Notes under the pieces: generated by a model
Told to the model about the DNA's origin: nothing
Database searches by the model: none
The model's input: the letters and a program-made list of their open reading frames with translations, nothing else
Shown: piece by piece, positions 54,156 through 57,797 of the stretch
How positions within the stretch are numbered: the stretch's first letter is position 1
Layout of the letters: each line of letters begins with the position of its first letter
From: Pseudopelagicola sp.
GTDB lineage: Bacteria; Pseudomonadota; Alphaproteobacteria; Rhodobacterales; Rhodobacteraceae
Reading direction: 5' to 3'
Length of the DNA: 57,797 bases
NCBI GenBank assembly: GCA_026195905.1
Contig: JAPHRE010000029.1
Location: 1-57,797 of the forward strand
Translations under genes and position numbers: made by a program

Positions 54156-57100
54156 ATGAGCAGCCAACCCCGATTCATTCATCTTCGTGTGCACACCGAA
54201 TATTCGCTTCTTGAGGGGGCGGTGCGGGTCAAGAAATTGCCCGGAATGTGCGCCGATATGGGCATGCCCGCGGTGGCGATCACCGATACCAACAACCTTT
54301 TCGCGGCCCTGGAATTCTCGGTTACGGCGAGTGACGCCGGGGTGCAGCCGATCATCGGCTGTCAGGTCGATGTGACGCTGGCGCAGGAAGAGGTGCCGAA
54401 TGGGCGCGGGCAGATCGCGAAACCGGCGCCCATTGTGCTTTTGGCGCAGAATGAGGCGGGGTATGAGAACCTGATGAAGCTGTCATCTTGTCTCTACGTG
54501 GACAAGGGCGGGCAGTTGCCACAGGTCAGCATGGACGAATTGGCCATGCATGGCGCGGGGCTTATTTGTTTGACGGGCGGGCCGGATGGGCCGGTGGGGC
54601 GTCTGCTTCAGGGCGGTAAATGGGACGAGGCCGACGCGCTACTGCGGCAGTTCCGCGAGATTTACGGCGACGGCCTTTATGTTGAATTACAGCGCCACCC
54701 CGGCGAGACCGGACAACCCGAAGCCGAGCGCCAGACAGAGCGCGGTTTTATCGAGATGGCCTATGAGATGGCGATTCCGATTGTGGCGACCAATGATGTC
54801 TATTTCCCCAAAACCGAGATGTATGAGGCGCATGATGCGTTGATCTGTATCGCGGATGGGGCGTATGTCGATCAACAAGAGGGCCGTCGCCGCCTTACGC
54901 CGCAGCATTATTTCAAGAGCCAGGAAGAAATGGTCACGCTTTTTGCGGACCTGCCGGAGGCGATTGAAAATACGGTAGAAATTGCCAAGCGTTGCGCGTT
55001 TATGGCGTATCGGCGTGACCCGATCCTGCCGAAATTTGCCGATGACGAAGTTGCGGAACTGCGGCGGATGGCGCATGCGGGCCTGCAAGCGCGGCTTGCC
55101 GTGATCCCGCATGCGGTCAGCGTTGAGAAATACCAGGAGCGGCTTGATTTCGAGCTTGGGATTATCGAGGGGATGGGGTTTCCGGGCTACTTCCTTATTG
55201 TTGCGGACTTTATCCAATGGGCCAAGGATCACGATATTCCGGTTGGCCCCGGACGGGGGTCGGGCGCGGGCAGTCTTGTGGCCTATGCGCTTACGATTAC
55301 CGACCTTGATCCGCTGCGCTATAATCTTCTGTTCGAGCGGTTCCTGAACCCGGAACGTGTCTCAATGCCGGACTTTGACATCGACTTTTGTATGGACCGG
55401 CGCGAAGAGGTGATCCGCTACGTGCAGGAGAAATATGGCCGCGACAAGGTTGGCCAGATCATCACCTTTGGCGCGCTTTTGTCCAAGGCGGCGGTGCGCG
55501 ATATCGGGCGGGTGTTGCAGATGCCCTATGGGCAGGTGGACCGCCTGTCAAAATTGATCCCCGTCGAGGGCGTCAAGCCGATGTCGATCGCGGACTCGCT
55601 CAAGGAAGAGCCGCGCCTGCGCGAGGCGGCGCGCGAGGAAGAGGTTGTCGATCTTCTATTGACCTATGGCCAGCAGGTTGAGGGGCTTTTGCGCAATGCC
55701 TCGACCCACGCGGCGGGGGTTGTGATCGGGGACCGGCCTTTGGATGAGCTTGTGCCGCTCTATCAAGACCCGCGTTCGGATATGCCCGCGACACAGTTCA
55801 ACATGAAATGGGTCGAGCAGGCGGGATTGGTGAAGTTCGACTTTCTTGGTCTCAAGACGCTCACGGTCATTCAAAACGCGATTGAGCAAATTCACGCCTC
55901 GGGGCGCGATTTGCATGTCGGGGCGGATGGGGCGCGGCTCTATGATCCGGCGGAGGGGGCGGAAAACCAGATCAACGCCATCCCGCTTGATGATGAGGCG
56001 ACCTATAAGCTCTATGCCTCGGCCAAGACGGTGGCGGTCTTTCAGGTTGAAAGCTCGGGCATGATGGATGCCCTCAAGCGGATGAAGCCGACCTGTATCG
56101 AGGACATCGTGGCGCTTGTGGCGCTGTATCGTCCGGGGCCGATGGAAAACATCCCGACCTATTGCGAGGTCAAGAACGGTCTCAAGGAGATCGAGTCTGT
56201 CCATCCGCTGATTGATTTTATCCTTGAGGAAACCCAAGGGATCATCGTTTATCAGGAACAGGTGATGCAGATCGCGCAGGTCATGGCGAATTATACGCTT
56301 GGCGGCGCGGACCTTTTGCGCCGGGCGATGGGTAAGAAGATCAAGGAGGCGATGGACGCCGAACGCCCGAAATTCGAGAAAGGCGCGGCGGAAAACGGGG
56401 TTGATAAGGCGAAAGCCTCGGAGGTGTTCGACCTTCTTGAGAAATTCGCCAACTACGGTTTCAACAAATCGCACGCGGCCGCCTATGCGGTTGTCAGCTA
56501 TCAGACGGCGTGGCTCAAGGCGAACCATCCGGTTGAGTTTATGGCCGGGGTGATGAATTGCGATCTTCATCTCACGGACAAGCTTGCCGTCTATTTTGAA
56601 GAGGTGAAGAAGGGGCTTGCGCTGCCCTTCGTGCCGCCCTGTGTCAACCGTTCGGACGCGATGTTCAGGGTTGTGGACGGGGCGCTTGTCTATGCGCTGG
56701 GCGCGCTGAAGAATGTGGGCGTCGAGGCGATGCGCCTTGTCACCGAGGGGCGCAAGGTTGACGGGGTTGAGAAGCCCTTTGCGACGCTGTTTGATTTCGC
56801 GCGACGGGTTGATCTCAAACGGGTGGGCAAGCGGCCCTTGGAGATGCTGGCGCGGTCGGGGGCGTTTGACGAGCTGGACGCCAACCGCCGAAGGGTTCTT
56901 GAGAGCCTCGATGCGTTGGTCAATTACTCGGCGGCGATCCACGAACAAAAAGCGTCGAACCAGGTTTCGCTTTTTGGCGAGGCGGGGGATGATTTGCCCG
57001 AGCCGCGATTGGCCCCTGTGGGCGATTGGCTTCCGGCGGAGCGGTTGGATGAAGAGGCCAAGGCCATCGGGTTTTTCCTTTCGGGGCATCCGCTTGAAGA

Positions 57101-57677
57101 TTATATGCCCGCCTTGAAGCGCAAGAAGGTTTTGACGCTTGACGAGGTGGCCGAACAGGCGCGGGGCGGGCCATGTGTTGTCAAGATCGCGGGGCGGGTT
57201 TCTGGGCGGCAGGAGCGCAAATCAGCGCGCGGCAATCGGTTTGCCTTTGCGCAATTGAGCGATCCGACGGGGGCTTATGAGGTTACGATTTTCTCGGAGA
57301 CGTTGGAAAAGAGCCGGGACCATCTTGAGACCGGATCGAAGGTTGTGGTGACGGCGGAAGCGACGCTTGAGGCGGATCAGTTGAAGCTCCTGGCGCGGTC
57401 GATTGCGCCGATTGATGCGGTGGTCGCGGATGCGGGCAGTGCGGGGCTTAAGGTTTTCCTTGAGGATGCCGGGGCGGTCGGGCCGGTGGCCAATGTGTTG
57501 CGACAGGCCGCAGAGACGGTCAAGGCCGGGGCCAAGGGGCCGGTTTTGTTCTGTTTGATGAGTGCGGACCTGCCCGGCGAGGTTGAGATCGACACAGGCC
57601 GCGAATTTCCCGTCAACCCGCAGATCAAGGGTGCAATCAAGTCGCTTGATGGGGTGATGGCGGTCGAGGAGTATTAG
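54156..57677 (+). CDS. dnaE: DNA polymerase III alpha subunit
   Basis: This 1173-residue catalytic subunit of the replicative polymerase has the N-terminal PHP domain (HLRVHTEYSLLEG, about 9-21). The palm PGRGSGAGSLVAYAL and the catalytic PDFDIDFCMDRR (about residues 405-414) come next. The finger region around GVKPMSIADSLKEE, the HhH/beta-binding region and a C-terminal OB-fold (VVKIAGRVSGRQERKSA, about 1006) follow. The length matches the main replicative DnaE rather than the shorter error-prone DnaE2. It is probably essential. The stop at 57677 is followed by hairpin repeats that run off the window. Confidence 0.97.
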   Translation: MSSQPRFIHLRVHTEYSLLEGAVRVKKLPGMCADMGMPAVAITDTNNLFAALEFSVTASDAGVQPIIGCQVDVTLAQEEVPNGRGQIAKPAPIVLLAQNEAGYENLMKLSSCLYVDKGGQLPQVSMDELAMHGAGLICLTGGPDGPVGRLLQGGKWDEADALLRQFREIYGDGLYVELQRHPGETGQPEAERQTERGFIEMAYEMAIPIVATNDVYFPKTEMYEAHDALICIADGAYVDQQEGRRRLTPQHYFKSQEEMVTLFADLPEAIENTVEIAKRCAFMAYRRDPILPKFADDEVAELRRMAHAGLQARLAVIPHAVSVEKYQERLDFELGIIEGMGFPGYFLIVADFIQWAKDHDIPVGPGRGSGAGSLVAYALTITDLDPLRYNLLFERFLNPERVSMPDFDIDFCMDRREEVIRYVQEKYGRDKVGQIITFGALLSKAAVRDIGRVLQMPYGQVDRLSKLIPVEGVKPMSIADSLKEEPRLREAAREEEVVDLLLTYGQQVEGLLRNASTHAAGVVIGDRPLDELVPLYQDPRSDMPATQFNMKWVEQAGLVKFDFLGLKTLTVIQNAIEQIHASGRDLHVGADGARLYDPAEGAENQINAIPLDDEATYKLYASAKTVAVFQVESSGMMDALKRMKPTCIEDIVALVALYRPGPMENIPTYCEVKNGLKEIESVHPLIDFILEETQGIIVYQEQVMQIAQVMANYTLGGADLLRRAMGKKIKEAMDAERPKFEKGAAENGVDKAKASEVFDLLEKFANYGFNKSHAAAYAVVSYQTAWLKANHPVEFMAGVMNCDLHLTDKLAVYFEEVKKGLALPFVPPCVNRSDAMFRVVDGALVYALGALKNVGVEAMRLVTEGRKVDGVEKPFATLFDFARRVDLKRVGKRPLEMLARSGAFDELDANRRRVLESLDALVNYSAAIHEQKASNQVSLFGEAGDDLPEPRLAPVGDWLPAERLDEEAKAIGFFLSGHPLEDYMPALKRKKVLTLDEVAEQARGGPCVVKIAGRVSGRQERKSARGNRFAFAQLSDPTGAYEVTIFSETLEKSRDHLETGSKVVVTAEATLEADQLKLLARSIAPIDAVVADAGSAGLKVFLEDAGAVGPVANVLRQAAETVKAGAKGPVLFCLMSADLPGEVEIDTGREFPVNPQIKGAIKSLDGVMAVEEY

Positions 57678-57697
57678 GGGGGCTCCCGCCCCTTTGA

Positions 57698-57797
57698 GAC
57701 GCGGGCAAGCCCGCGCCATCAAAGCGTTGGGGGTGGCTGGGGGCGTTGCCCCCAGACCCACTTTTAACTGGGGGCGCTGCCCCCAGACCCACTTTTA
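57698..57797 (+). repeat. Tandem hairpin repeat, cut by window edge
   Basis: A GCGGGC-aa-GCCCGC hairpin near 57701-57714 precedes two copies of a 31-base unit (57737-57767 and 57768-57797, second truncated). Each unit has an internal TGGGGGC-Y-t-GCCCCCA hairpin and the tail AGACCCACTTTTAA. They lie just after the dnaE stop. Each hairpin followed by CTTTTAA could act as a terminator. Confidence 0.75.

Noticed and set aside
55656-57089. 477-codon frame antisense to dnaE
   Set aside because: Shadow of a conserved gene; basic low-information protein.

Overview
The window looks like chromosome from a marine Rhodobacteraceae (Roseobacter-group) alphaproteobacterium. The evidence is high GC, a pobA/pca operon with a divergent PcaQ-type regulator, a TRAP transporter, a DUF1127 protein, an ECF-type biotin transporter bioMNY, DUF6552- and DUF1045-like proteins, and dispersed intergenic repeats. 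The species cannot be named from the sequence alone. No rRNA, complete tRNA, CRISPR array or insertion sequence was seen.

Layout. (1) 1-1112: the end of an integrated element. A tyrosine integrase runs off the left edge, followed by inverted-repeat sites, a tRNA-3'-end-like segment, a strong terminator and the first copy of an 11-bp-period repeat. This is the only gene-free stretch over 300 bp. (2) 1113-6020: 4-hydroxybenzoate/protocatechuate catabolism (pobA-pcaC-pcaH-pcaG-BKACE) with divergent pcaQ. (3) 6041-12153: an iron locus with an iron-box-like site, hemP, imelysin, an outer-membrane-barrel-like protein with a probable frameshift, a di-heme DUF1111 protein, a second imelysin and a DUF1513 protein. 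(4) 12309-19987: PHP hydrolase, aldehyde dehydrogenase with a GAF/Fis regulator, a DUF1045 2H phosphoesterase, a glycosyltransferase and ilvD. (5) 20113-24681: biotin-linked operon bioM-bioN-bioY-AMP ligase-thiolase. (6) 24839-29353: STAS-less SulP transporter and a TRAP transporter. (7) 29552-36880: DUF1127, SH3 protein, D-2-hydroxyacid dehydrogenase, gamma-glutamyltransferase, D-lactate-dehydrogenase-like flavoprotein and panCB. (8) 37017-43995: dimethylglycine-dehydrogenase-like enzyme, SH3/beta-gamma-crystallin protein, DUF937 protein, HAF-repeat autotransporter and AhpD-like protein. (9) 44101-48260: DUF938 methyltransferase, DadA-like oxidase, LysR regulator, small membrane proteins and a VOC protein. 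(10) 48432-57677: BMP-type nucleoside ABC transporter, a membrane-anchored DUF6544-like protein and dnaE. The right edge lies inside a tandem hairpin repeat.

The most unusual items are: the biotin-linked ligase/thiolase pair, whose thiolase has lost its second active-site Cys; the iron locus with its frameshifted barrel; a 7-repeat HAF autotransporter behind an FNR-like box; a GAF/Fis regulator with no AAA+ domain beside a perfect palindrome; and a five-copy 11-bp-phased repeat that always sits just 3' of a gene in the same relative orientation. I did not find a clear, wholly new defence or mobile system.
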